Positions 51,995 to 62,398 of a stretch of 64,000 nucleotides of DNA are shown here, piece after piece (position 1 is the first letter of the stretch; each line of letters begins with the position of its first letter). The notes beneath the pieces were generated by a model, which was given only the letters and a program-made list of their open reading frames with translations, was not told where the DNA came from and ran no database searches. The stretch comes from Motacilla alba alba (Eukaryota > Chordata > Aves > Passeriformes > Motacillidae). The stretch spans positions 61,193,666 to 61,257,665 of the forward strand of contig NC_052018.1 in NCBI RefSeq assembly GCF_015832195.1, given 5' to 3'. A program made the position numbers and the translations under genes.

Positions 51995-54178
51995 GTAAAA
52001 AGAAAGAAATGTGTGCATTGTGAAGAGGGAAGTGTTGCTAGATCTCCCCCCTCCATGGTGCTCCTAAGTGGCAATGGGTAAATGATAAGATTTTATCATT
52101 TTAAAAGCTTTCACATCCTCTTCAAGACCCTGCTGGTACATTTGGTGCCTCTTAAAAATCTGAAAAGAAGGCTCACACATGCTGATCTGCATTATTCCAT
52201 GGAGATGGCCTTTCCAAGTACGTAACGAGGGTAAAATATGCTGGTGACTCACAAAGACTTCTGAAGAAGCTCACGCTGGTGATAATGCTCTGTCACGGTT
52301 ACAGGAGAGATTCACAGGGGTAGAACTGTAGCCCCTCTACATATCACATCAGTGCTTATATTCCCAGGAAGGTTAGACTTAAGACTTAGGGCTGCCCCAA
52401 ACATTTCTACTAGCACTGAGTTCTGCTAATCTTACTGCTCCAACAGTGCTATGGAATAATGAACCAGTTATCGCACCTTTTCCTGTACCACCAGCAGAAT
52501 CATCTGCACTACCTGTTTGTTTCATGGTTTTGCCCTCAGTAACATCTTGGGATTTCCAAGCTGTTTATCACAGCCTATAAACCAGAGCATTAGCTGGTAA
52601 ATGCTTGACATTCAAACACACTTTTTTGTCACTTTTTTGTGTATGTGTTACAGCAGTCTCTTGAGCCAGAGGTCCTTATTAAAACAATGCAGAGCTAGAA
52701 CAACTAATTTGAAATCAGTGGGGCTGGCCCAGCTTAAATGAGAACAAATTATGCCTACAAAATAATAATTCAGCATGGTTCCATTTGGGTACTGCTAATC
52801 AGAGCAGTTTCTGCAACTGTAAATAATTTCATTTGTCAAAGAACAATAAATGCCTTGCTGTAACCGTAACTCCTGGATCTCCAAAGATGCAGAGCATTTA
52901 TCAGGCCAGAAGTCTCCAGTTCTTTCTAGTTCTTGCCATCCAAGATTCTCCCCAGGATGCTTTCCGTGTTGTTCCAGTCACCCCTCTCTAGACCGTCAGT
53001 GACAATTCCTGGCTGTCAGGGAAGGCAGGGGAGGGGACAGGATGGGCAGGATGAAGGCAGCAGCTTGTTGGGAGCCCTGGTGGGGGTCAGAGGGCAGTAC
53101 AGGGACACATTGTTGCCAACAGTCCCTGTGTCACCTCCTAGAGGAGGTGTGAGGATGCAGAGTGGTTGTGGCGCTGTGTAGCTGAGAGTGGAAGTGGGGT
53201 TTCCAGAAGCCACATCCTGTTTCATGGCTGTTTCTGGAGCCTCATCAGCACTTATACTTTACCCTGGCTCATCCCAGTCACCCTCTCAACCTATGTTGTC
53301 AGCCATGCTTTCAGTGCTAGACAAGGCACTCTCTTCCCTGTGCACATTTCTCTTTCCCTCCAGCTTGCAGACCTCATTATAGGTCTCTCCTCAGCCTATA
53401 CCCATTTGCCAGGTTAAGGAAGCCTATTTTTTTCCCTACCTTTTTTTCCCTTATACTTTTAATTTGAAAGAACTCTGTTGACTTACACACATTAATGGTC
53501 TTTGTGTCATACAGGCCATATTGTCCTAGACAAAAGCAGTCCTACTGCTTTAGGATTGAGTTTTTCATGGATTAGTACAGTGTGCTGGCAAGCAGGGCAA
53601 AGCAACCCAAGCTTTATGTTTGTGTTTCTCTGCATGGCACACAAATAGGCCCTCAGCTAGGATGGGACATGTGCTTGGAAGTGATATAAAAAGTACGAGG
53701 TTCTTCCAGAGTTGACAGCATTGTAGCATAGTGGCATAGCATGTACCAGTACTAACCAGGAATGGGATCTGAGTGTCCAGGTGCACTTCGAGGGCCTGCA
53801 GGAGACAAGATACTCTGATACTTGACTTGACCACATTACTCAAGTTCAAAAATAAGTTTCTGATAAGAGCTGGAACTTGAAGAGAGGTTTGTTGTCTCAT
53901 TCAGTGCTCTGACCACAGGTTCAACCTTCCTTTTTGATGGAACTAGTTTTAGGTTTCATTTTCTGTGCACAACTGCTTTTGCTCTAACTAAATAACACAC
54001 AGCCATTCTGTCTTGCATGTGGATCGTGCATAACTCATGAAGTAACCTATACTAATCTTCACCTGCCAAATTAAAGCTGGGTTCAAGTTCAGTTAGTTGT
54101 GTTGGGATTAAGTCACCACAGAAAAGAACCCCAACCAATATTGGAAAACTTTCTCTTTCCTTCCTCTGTTTAATGAAG
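51995..54178 (+). other. TULP4 intron, 2.2 kb
   Basis: IPTIK joins directly to PPIPDPNN. Around 53.0-53.2 kb the base composition is richer in G and C. I see no repeat with ends, no RNA gene and no supported open frame. Confidence 0.8.
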
Positions 54179-54413
54179 CCTCCAATCCCAGACCCAAACA
54201 ATATGAGAGATTTTGTCAGCTACCCAACAGCTGGTAATGAACGGCTGCACTGCACCATGAAGCGGACGGAAGATGACCCAGAGGTCGGTGGTCCCTGTTA
54301 CACACTGTACTTGGAATACCTTGGGGGACTGGTGCCCATCCTGAAAGGACGTCGTATCAGCAAGCTGCGCCCGGAGTTTGTCATCATGGATCCTAAAACA
54401 GACGGAAAAGCAG
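54179..54413 (+). CDS. TULP4: TULP4 coding exon, start of the tubby domain
   Basis: The exon is 235 bp: 78 codons plus one base. It reads PPIPDPNNMRDFVSYPTAGN, then ERLHCTMKRTEDDPEVGGPC, YTLYLEYLGGLVPILKGRRI and ends FVIMDPKTDGKA. This matches the first beta strands of the tubby barrel: RLHCTMKR corresponds to the ILCRITR-type strand of tubby, YTLYLEYLGGLVPILKGRRI to the [20 protein letters not shown]-type strand pair. These are about residues 418-496 of TULP4. In classical tubby proteins this N-terminal half contains part of the phosphoinositide-binding surface; whether TULP4 binds lipid is not shown here. The acceptor is a long pyrimidine tract ending taatgaag; the donor is cag|gtagaa. Confidence 0.97.
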
Positions 54414-54895
54414 GTAGAATTCAATTGTTGCTCTGTGTAAAAATGATTTTGCAATATTTTGGACATTAAATCCTCAAGAGTTTTTAAAAAACATATATGC
54501 AACATGGATAGTGGCATTCTGATATTTTTCTGATGTGAAAAAAACCTTTAGCGTGACCTAGAAGCTTCTGAAATTATACCCTGCTGCCTTCTGTTTTACA
54601 GAAGAGAACTTCTTGTATTCTGAGTAATGGAATATAGATTGCTAATTAGCAGAAAATACTCTTTAGTCTCAAAGTCAGTTGAATGCTGTTCATCCCTCTG
54701 AATGATGTTCACTTGAGTTCAAACCATTGGAAATTTAGAGTTTGAAGGCAGAGTGGAGAACATTAAATTTTCCCCTGCAAAGTTTTATTTCAACTGCTGC
54801 CTGTGGATCGGATTTATGCTTCTGATGACTGAGAGTTATAATTTATACCAGTTTTCTGAAGCAGCACTTAAATTTTCTGGGGCCTGTCTTGATAG
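54414..54895 (+). other. TULP4 intron, 482 bp
   Basis: Plain AT-rich intron; the split Asp codon (g + at) joins the flanking exons. Nothing else is recognisable. Confidence 0.85.
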
Positions 54896-55040
54896 ATGAA
54901 ATCTATGGAAACAGCTTGATTTCCACTGTGATTGACAGCTGCAACTGCTCTGACTCCAGCGATATCGAACTCAGCGATGACTGGGCAGCAAAGAAATCTC
55001 CAAAAATCAGTCGAGCTAGCAAATCACCTAAACTCCCCAG
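54896..55040 (+). CDS. TULP4: TULP4 coding exon, tubby-domain insert with KSPK repeats (part 1)
   Basis: The exon is 145 bp. After completing Asp it reads EIYGNSLISTVIDSCNCSDS, then SDIELSDDWAAKKSPKISRA and SKSPKLP, with the final Arg codon split (ag + a). It matches about residues 496-543 of TULP4. Classical tubby proteins lack this segment: it lies between the VIMDP strand and the HNYLAQVTSNIWGTKF strand, so it is an insert looping out of the barrel. It holds an acidic/Ser patch and two K-S-P-K motifs at 54994-55013 and 55021-55040, candidate proline-directed phosphorylation sites (inference). The acceptor is cttgatag, the donor ccag|gtaata. Confidence 0.97.
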
Positions 55041-56002
55041 GTAATAATGTCTTGGATAGTTCTTCTTTTTCCCCAAAAGGCCTCTCTTCCTCCCTGACTC
55101 TCCTTCCCTCTCTTGACACCATGTAAAATGAAAAAGTAAACTCCTTTGGGCACTATAGGAATTCTCTGTAAGATTGGGGTCCTCTACAGGGTGCAGTTCT
55201 GGGGTGATCTCAGAGATTGGCATAGAGCTGGACTTAGGGGAAGATTTCTGGGACAAAATGTAATGGAAAACAATAGAGCACAATTTTTCCCCAGGCAGTC
55301 TCAAAGAAAGATTTTATAAACTCTCCCACCTTTCCTTTTTTTTTCCTCTCTTGCCACCATGGAATATATTTTGTCCTTCTATCAGACTGTTTTTTACTTT
55401 TGTTTATTACATTTCTGTCAGTGAGTGAGTTCTTTAGGTGCTTGAGCCGGTATTCTTGACCCTGCCTTGTATAGTGGGAGGTAGAAATACCTTTTGGCTT
55501 AGGGTAGGAACACTGACAACATTTGTGGAGCCTTGGTTTGCTGCATATGAAATTTTTCTAATGTAAAAATCTGTCAGCTGAGGTGTCATGTTCTCATTTC
55601 TTGAGACTTTGCTCAAAGTCTGCATAGCTGAGATCATTCATCTCTACACCTTTTCGGGATTAGTGGAAGATAAATTTTATCTGGCAGAACTGCTGTAAAC
55701 TTTGTTAGATTAATTAGAAAGCATCTAGTATATGTTACTGCAAGTGTGTCAGTATCTTCAAATTTGACCTGTAATTCTCCATGCTCTAGGCTCTACAGTC
55801 TTTATTAGTCACTTTGAGGACATCCTACCAGTTGTCTTCTTCTTACATCTTTCCATTCAAAGACATGAGTTTTGTGCATTTTAGCTTGCCCATTGTTGAT
55901 TCTAAGCATTGCTTTACCCGCAGAATCAATATAGAAGCTCGCAAATCTCCAAAGATGTCACGAGCTGCACAGGAGATCTCAAGATCACCAAGGTTACCAA
56001 TA
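54994..56002 (+). repeat. Four KSPK-type coding repeats across two exons
   Basis: K-S-P-K-x-x-R motifs are coded at 54994-55013, 55021-55040 (last Arg codon split over the intron), 55943-55963 and 55982-56002 (R-S-P-R version). The first and third share the DNA aaatctccaaa.at and end in cga. Confidence 0.85.
55041..55923 (+). other. TULP4 intron, 883 bp
   Basis: Ordinary intron between the two KSPK-encoding exons, with T-rich runs near 55.33 kb. Nothing else is recognisable. Confidence 0.85.
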
Positions 56003-56068
56003 AGGAAACCCTCTATTGGTTCTCCAAGCCTGACACGAAGAGAGTTTCCTTTAGAAGATATTACTCAG
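55924..56068 (+). CDS. TULP4: TULP4 coding exon, tubby-domain insert with KSPK repeats (part 2)
   Basis: The exon is 145 bp, the same length as the preceding one. It completes Arg and reads INIEARKSPKMSRAAQEISR, then SPRLPIRKPSIGSPSLTRRE and FPLEDITQ, ending in phase 0, about residues 544-592 of TULP4. It continues the basic Ser/Pro insert with two more copies of the K/R-S-P-K/R motif (55943-55963 and 55982-56002). The strongly basic composition contrasts with the acidic patch in the exon before. The acceptor is tacccgcag, the donor cag|gtattg. The open frame running to 56188 is readthrough into intron. Confidence 0.97.
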
Positions 56069-57316
56069 GTATTGTGCACATTGTTACCATACCCGATTCA
56101 AACACATTTTTTTCGTGAGGCAGCATGTTGTGGTAGAGATCAAATGATCAGCGATGAAAGTTTGCATTATATTGCAATAAGTAGATAGAACTAGAGAATT
56201 GCATCTTCCAGTTCAGTACTAATGTTTGAAAGTGCCAGTGGAGTATGAGGTGGTGCTTGGTAAGTACCAGGACCAGTTACTTTTGTCAGTGTGAATCCAT
56301 GTGAGAGGTTTTATTCTAGGTGATGTTGTTGGCTTTTTGAAAGTGTATGTGAAAACACTTCATCAATTTCTCAGACCCATCTTAATGCCACCATAATTCT
56401 CTGCTTTGCTAGGGATTGCAGAGATGTTTGCTTCAGAGGACCACATGTTCTGCTTCATAATTAACATGAAACAGTCTTAATTGGAAGGAAGGAAAGGAAT
56501 TACCACTTTGTGCTCTTTGTGGTGTTCATGTCCTCCGGCTAAATGAAACTTAGCAGGCTGTAGAACTAACTAGGCTGTATATTTCATTAATACCAGCCTG
56601 TGTTATTTTAATTTTCTTTTGTTTGGTTTGGTTTTTTCTGCTCTCATTTTGCTTTTTCCTTTTTATGAAAAATTCAAAACAGTTACATGGAGATGGGACC
56701 AAAAGCCCTTCGAATACAGCAGAAGACCTGAGGGTTTGAGCCTGCTCCTGATACTAGCAGCATAACTCCTGGCCTTTGAGAAAAATCTGTTGGTCTTTCA
56801 GACCCATAATATGCGTGCCATGGCAACAGTGGTTTGGGAAGTTGCTTTAGGAGCTCCAGGGGAATATATGTTTGTTCTTATGAGTAATTAATTTCTGTCT
56901 TGTTTATTGTTCTATAAAGTGATTCACGAGCATAGAACCAACAGGTGGGGTGTATCACTCTCTGAAATACAGAATAACCGTGGTCCTGCTGGGCAGGAGC
57001 AGCAAGTGCCAGAAAACAGACCTGTTCTCACTAAACAGGCATTCTCCACTAAGTGTTGTTCAGATCTTCAATAGCTCTAATCACCCTGTGGCTGATGCAT
57101 ACATCATTTCTGATGGTGTTAAGATACCAGAATGAGTCTTCTTAATGACTGGGTAGAACTGTTGCTACATAGGCACTTTAGGCTGTTTCAATACAATAAA
57201 AACAAGATAGACTGAAATTGCATTATCGCTTGCAATAGCTTGATTGCTCTGCAGTTTTTTATTAGACCTTGATACAGATTTTATTAGATAAAAATGATCT
57301 TGTTTTTGTTTTGCAG
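56069..57316 (+). other. TULP4 intron, 1.25 kb
   Basis: EDITQ joins directly to HNYLAQ. At 56814-56827 there is CGTGCCATGGCAAC, close to an RFX X-box (right half-site perfect, left half-site 4 of 6). No other element is recognisable. Confidence 0.8.
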
Positions 57317-57410
57317 CACAACTACCTTGCTCAGGTCACATCTAATATCTGGGGAACCAAATTTAAAATTGTGGGTTTGGCTGCTTTCCTACCAACTAAC
57401 CTTGGTGCAG
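57317..57410 (+). CDS. TULP4: TULP4 coding exon, tubby-domain strand (HNYLAQ... to ...TNLGA)
   Basis: The exon is 94 bp: 31 codons plus the first base of a Val codon. It reads HNYLAQVTSNIWGTKFKIVG and LAAFLPTNLGA. It corresponds to the conserved tubby motif around YIGKLRSNLMGTKF, resuming the barrel after the Ser/Pro insert; about residues 593-624 of TULP4. The signature NxxGTKF is intact (SNIWGTKF). The acceptor is ttttgcag after a T-rich tract; the donor is cag|gtaaaa. The frame requires direct joining to the exon at 58760 (g + ta gives Val). Confidence 0.97.
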
Positions 57411-58117
57411 GTAAAAGTAAACTGTTGATTTTTTTGCATGTCAATTTCTTTCTAACAAACAAGAAAGTTATGCCATGAGATTTTTTTGTAAGTGATCAAA
57501 AGGCTTCCTTAACAAAGCACTGATTTTCTGTGTACAGTGGGAATTAGATTTTATTAAATTCACTGTATCTAAAGGAGATTAAAATCTATAAAAACAATAA
57601 TGAGCTATCAACAAAATGCTAAAAATCTCACTTGTAATAAAACAGTAAATCAATGTTTGAGCCCAGACCTCTATTTTTACAGTTAATTGGAACAAAACCC
57701 ACACAAATAAAAAAAAGGGTTTTGCAAGAGGACTGTAGAAATAATAGGTTTTAAGTTACTGCCATAGAAGTATTTTTAAAAGTCAGATTTTTATAGTTAT
57801 TTAGCTACAAATTATATGAAAAAGCTATTAGGGCCTCATGCTCAAGATTCTTCAAGTCAGTGCAGAGCCTAATCACACGGTTCTCCTGCTGGAGCATCAG
57901 TAATCTGGTAGCCATCATTAAAAGCAGCAGTTGTCTACCATCAACCTTTTTCTGGGTAGGCCATCTCTGCCCAATAGTCCTGATGGGAAGGAAGAAGGCT
58001 GGGTAAAAACCAGGGTATCACCCTGCAGAACTGAGCTCTGAACTGAAATATTAACACAAGTCTAGCAGTTTAATGAGCTCTTTAGAAAACTGATTTGTCC
58101 CATGTTGTATTATGTAG

Positions 58118-58261
58118 TTGGGTCAGGAGTACGTAAAGGTGCCCTGGATGCCGAATTCGGTGGATAGCTTTTGCGGCTATATGGACCGCTATCAGCAGTC
58201 GAATCACCATCAGTCGGTCATTCTAATCCTCTCACTGCTGGTGGCAGATAGGGAAGGATAG
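58118..58261 (+). other. CpG-dense open segment in an intron, unknown
   Basis: About seven CpG dinucleotides lie within 90 bp (58131-58218) in an intron where CpG is otherwise rare. A 47-codon frame runs from just after an AG at 58116-58117 to a TAG at 58259-58261. It includes EYVKVPWMPNSVDSF, CGYMDRYQQSNHHQ and a hydrophobic SVILILSLLVA. An antisense frame of similar length is also open. I do not recognise the peptide or any repeat or RNA family. Options are a cassette or poison exon, a remnant of an inserted sequence, or a structured noncoding element. Spliced to the phase-1 donor at 57410 the frame would stop after about 16 codons; to the phase-0 donor at 56068 it would read the 47-codon frame. 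Confidence 0.35.
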
Positions 58262-58513
58262 AAGTGTAGAGTAAATGCATAGTGATACTTCTTTCAAATG
58301 TTCTCCCAGTCTCCAATGGTTTGGGTCCCAGGGATTTCCTGAGCCCAGTGGGATTTCTTTGTATGTGGTAACTGTCAGCAGATTTCCTTCCTGAGAGCTT
58401 TCCAGTTTTCCCCTGTAAATTGGTAGCATCCTGTGGTGAAAAGTTTCAAAAGTAGAATGGAAAAAAGTATTTTCCTTCCATAAAAATAGATGTGAATACA
58501 AGATCAAGTAATT

Positions 58514-58544
58514 AATTATTTAATTACAGGGTAATTAAATAATT
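58514..58544. repeat. Hairpin, perfect 14-bp arms, 3-nt loop
   Basis: AATTATTTAATTAC (58514-58527), AGG, GTAATTAAATAATT (58531-58544). It lies about 215 bp upstream of the exon at 58760 and could fold in the pre-mRNA, though the arms are nearly all A-T pairs. Confidence 0.88.
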
Positions 58545-58759
58545 TCCATTTAAAGAGAAATAGCTGAAAGCAACAATCTCTTTTATCCCATTTATGCAAA
58601 GTGTTACATAGTGATTTGACGAATAATGGCTCGCCCATGCACATGTATACAGTAAATAACAATATTCATAGCCCTCTGTCTGCTTTGAATTGCTTCTTCC
58701 TTAGCTTTACATGCTATTTGTGTAACAAACTTCTTTTGTTTCTTATGTTCTTTCTCCAG

Positions 58760-58903
58760 TAATATATAAAACCAGTTTGCTGCATCTGCAGCCCAGGCAA
58801 ATGACAATATATCTCCCAGAAGTGCGGAAGATTTCAATGGACTACATTAACATGCCTGTCTTTAATCCAAATGTTTTCAGCGAAGACGAAGATGATTTAC
58901 CAG
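58760..58903 (+). CDS. TULP4: TULP4 coding exon, tubby-domain strands (VIYKTSLLHL... to ...EDDLP)
   Basis: The exon is 144 bp, phase 1 at both ends. With split codons it reads VIYKTSLLHLQPRQMTIYLP, then EVRKISMDYINMPVFNPNVF and SEDEDDLP. It matches about residues 624-671 of TULP4. The start corresponds to the [21 protein letters not shown]-type strands of tubby (same PRxM..I.LP spacing), after which TULP4 leaves the barrel through an acidic SEDEDD tail into the long proline-rich insert. The acceptor is tttctccag, the donor cag|gtaagg. Confidence 0.97.
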
Positions 58904-61900
58904 GTAAGGAGGAGCTGGAAGGCTGCCATGTTATGGGTTAAACTAGATGGAGGTCAGGTTGGTTGTGTCATGCTCCCCTCTGGTAAACACACAAATCAAA
59001 ATCCTTTAGTCTGATGGGGTCCTGTAGAACTGAGTTAGAATAAGGCTGATATTTATTATGGGCATTGTTTTCCATGATGTTTGGAAAATATAATCCATAA
59101 AGAGCTCCTTAGTTTCAAGTTCATTGGGAAATAAGTCATCTGCTAATTCATCTTAGTTTTCTACAAATTCTCCACAGACTGAAACCTTTCATTCTGCATC
59201 TTGATAGGACAGAATCCTAATGTGTTGGAAACCCAGACAGGCTGTTCTTGAGACCTTATGGCATCACAGCACAGACGGCTGATAGGAGCTTGGGTTGGAG
59301 AGCAGGTTCCCATAAAACTCAGCCACCCTTTGAGAAGTGATAAATGCTCATTTGGGTTTTTATCACTACTAAGAGGCTAAAGTAGTAAAGTAGTCAGCAG
59401 ACAAAGCAGGATCAGGAAGAATTTTTCACTTCACTGAGGTAGCAGAAGATTTAAGCAGTGCAGAGAAGGTTTGGGTGCAGGTGATGTGATGTGGGAGGTG
59501 AAAGGACTGGAAGTACTCTAGGCCTCCTCCAACCAAAACAAAGTCATCATGCCAATAAAATTAACTAACAGAAAATAAGATAAATTAATACATTTTCAGA
59601 ATTTCATATCACTGAGGGATTCTTGTTGCCCAGTCACAGGTTTTTGGAACTATGGAAGTGGCTGTCATGCCAGTACCCTTTAAAGAGGAAGGAGTGTGAG
59701 CACTGCAAAGCAGTTAAGGACAGTGCTAAAATCTACTAAAATAAATGGAAATGTTCTCATTATTTCAGACCAGGGTTTCAACTGGTGACAGCAGCAGAGC
59801 TTTTGTCTGACCCGAGCATCAGAGTAGTCTTCTGGACTTTTAAAGAAATACCTGTATGTTTCAAATTAAGCCCATTTTTTTTTCACAATCTGGGGGACTT
59901 GGCTTGCTTAATTTCTGTCTACCTGATACTCACCTGTACTGTCTGAAGAAAATAATAGAGACATTGGTGACCGTATATATATTATTAATAAGAAGTACCC
60001 AACATTTGCTATTATGAAACACAGTCCAAGCTGTCAGAAAGTAATAAAAAAAATGGAAAAGAAAAAAGTTAATACAAAGTTTTCACATCTCTTCCTGAAA
60101 ATTGGGTTGAATGTGTACTAAGAGATGAAATGGTGCTGATAATTGCAGGTACATAAACAGAGAGAAAATTATTAGAGACTCTTGTAACAGCTCTTTGAGA
60201 AGGCTATAAAGAATTATGCTACCCTGTCCTTCTAACACCCTTCCTCTTGTACATTTTTTCCTTTCTAGTTTCTTCTGAAAATGTATTTCTGACTCAGTAA
60301 ATGGTGGCTACTTAAATCTTCAAAAATGTTTTTGGGGCTATCCTTTCTAAAGCCCGCATATAAAGAAAGAAAGTAACATCTACTAAAGGAGAAAGTATCG
60401 CAGGGTAAATAATGATTACCTGATAGATTTAAAAAAACATGGTAGAAAGCTGCTCTTGGGCAGTGTAATGCTCATAGTGAGGTACACTTGGGACAGGTGT
60501 TTTCTAATGTAGTCAGTAAAGATTTGGCAAGACAAATGCACAGTGAATTGATTTCACTTACAAAGTATGCAAGCTAATCAATTAAAAACCATTGGAGAAA
60601 TGAAGAAAACGTTGGATTTAAACACTCAAGAGTAATAAGCAACACCACAACAAATGATATTTTGTTGGATAAGGCAAAATGACAGCAACATTTGGGGCTG
60701 CTCAAGCCAAGCTAACAATTAACCCTCAGGCTCTGGCAGCTAAATTGCTAAGCCTGCAGGCATCAGGGTGAAAGCATGGCCTGCCAGCCAAGCACAGAAA
60801 CACAGAACTGCCTTGGGGTCAGTTAACTTTGGCTGTTGGTCTTCCTCTAAAGGAATGAACTGAACTACCATAAGTATTTGCCAGTGTAGCCACAGTGCTG
60901 TCTGTACAACTCCCACGTTCATGACTGATGCTGGTAAAACCCTGATGTTACCAAAAATGTAATCATAGGGCATAGGTAGATGACCTGAATTTTAATTAGA
61001 AATTAATTAGGAACTAGGCAGTGTTTGGAGGAGTCCTGACTAATGGATCTCTTACATGATCTGGTCTTGCAAATCAGAGGTCTCCACAGATTTTGCCACA
61101 CTTAAATATGGGTATAAAACTGGATAAAAATTGGATATGACACTAGATCCTTGGTCTCTTTTCCTCCCACAGACCTACCGATACAACTCACCATTTTCTG
61201 TGGGTTTTTTTACAGGAAGTTTAATAAAAAATAAAGAACATAGAATATTCTTGGAAGTTCTAATATAGTATTTACTGTTTTCCCTCTTTATTCTGTTTTG
61301 TTCTGTCTTGACTGCACATCTGCTTGGATCCAGTGTCTTCAGTTTCCTGTTGCAGCTTTTCAGTGGTAGTTCCTATTGGAATCAACCACTTTTTGCAAAA
61401 GGAACTGCAAACAATTGAGCAGTCTTCATGCTTCTGCTCAAAATTATGAGAATTTCTTCTTGACACATTTTCCCTTTTTCAATGCCACCACATGCGGGAA
61501 ATTCTTCCTCATATACATATGCTTCTTTATGCATTGCTGGTTGCAGCCTGTCCAAACATTAATGCTGCAGTCGCCCTGACTACAGTACCCACTTCTTGAA
61601 TCTTTTTTGCTTCCCATTTCCTCACATTTTCTTACAAATCTGAGAACTTTCATAAGTTTTGTCTGCATTTCATTCCATCGTATTCCCCTCTCTCTGTTTC
61701 AGCTTCTTTCCTTTTGCATTGCTGGTTGGTTTGTCACCCACTATACTCAGCTTTTGCCAACTATTGTCTGTGTTCTCCATTTCTCCCCAGCTCAGTGAGT
61801 TTGGGAACTTTACACTAGGTATTATATAGTGTCTTCAGTGTAGGTCTTCAACTTTCTTAGTCTCCACTTCTTTTGTTTATTTGCTCGTTTGCTTTGTTCA

Positions 61901-62398
61901 ATTGTTTGCTGATTTGTTGTATTTACTATCGAAAGTCCCTACCTGAAAACTAGTGAGTCCTGATTTAGCAAAACTTTTATTGATTTGAGCAGAAGCAGTT
62001 AAAACCTGATGATGAGTGAATGCTGCTTGATATCGTGACAGTCTATGGGGATCGTAGTGTAGGCTGAAAGCACGCTCCCAACTTGTCCTCTGAAGTGTCA
62101 CTCCCGAGAAGTGGCTTTAAAGCTGATCACCAGCTGGTATAAGCAGCTCTTGTGCGATGGGAGTCACGGGAGACGGGCTGGCTTCAGCGTGTTCCCACTG
62201 AGGTCTGATCCACCAGTTTTGGGAAGAGGTAGCAGCCTCTCCGGGCGCAGCACGGTCCGCACAGGTAGCAAGCAGTTTGGAAGGCCCCTCTGTTACTGGG
62301 GCCGGCCCCCGGCCCAGGCCTGGCCACGGCAGGGGAGGGATGCTGGGGCGGGGAGCGGAGGCCGGGGCGGCGGTGACGCTCTGTGTTGTCCCTTGCAG
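58904..62398 (+). other. TULP4 intron, 3.5 kb, ending in GC-rich DNA
   Basis: EDDLP joins through a split Val codon to PGAPG of the large exon. From about 62.1 kb the base composition rises sharply, so the last ~250 bp of intron already look CpG-island-like. No repeat ends or RNA genes are seen. Confidence 0.85.

Larger units (their letters stand above)
57411..58759 (+). other. TULP4 intron, 1.35 kb, with a CpG-dense segment and a hairpin
   Basis: GA|VIYKTS is contiguous in the family, so no constitutive exon is missing. Two items stand out: the CpG-dense open segment at 58118-58261 and a perfect 14-bp-arm hairpin at 58514-58544. The rest is AT-rich. Confidence 0.85.

Noticed and set aside
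58140..58215. Possible tRNA-like B box (cagtcgaatcacc) in the CpG-dense segment
   Set aside because: No acceptor stem or D and T arms pair properly; it does not fold as a tRNA by eye.
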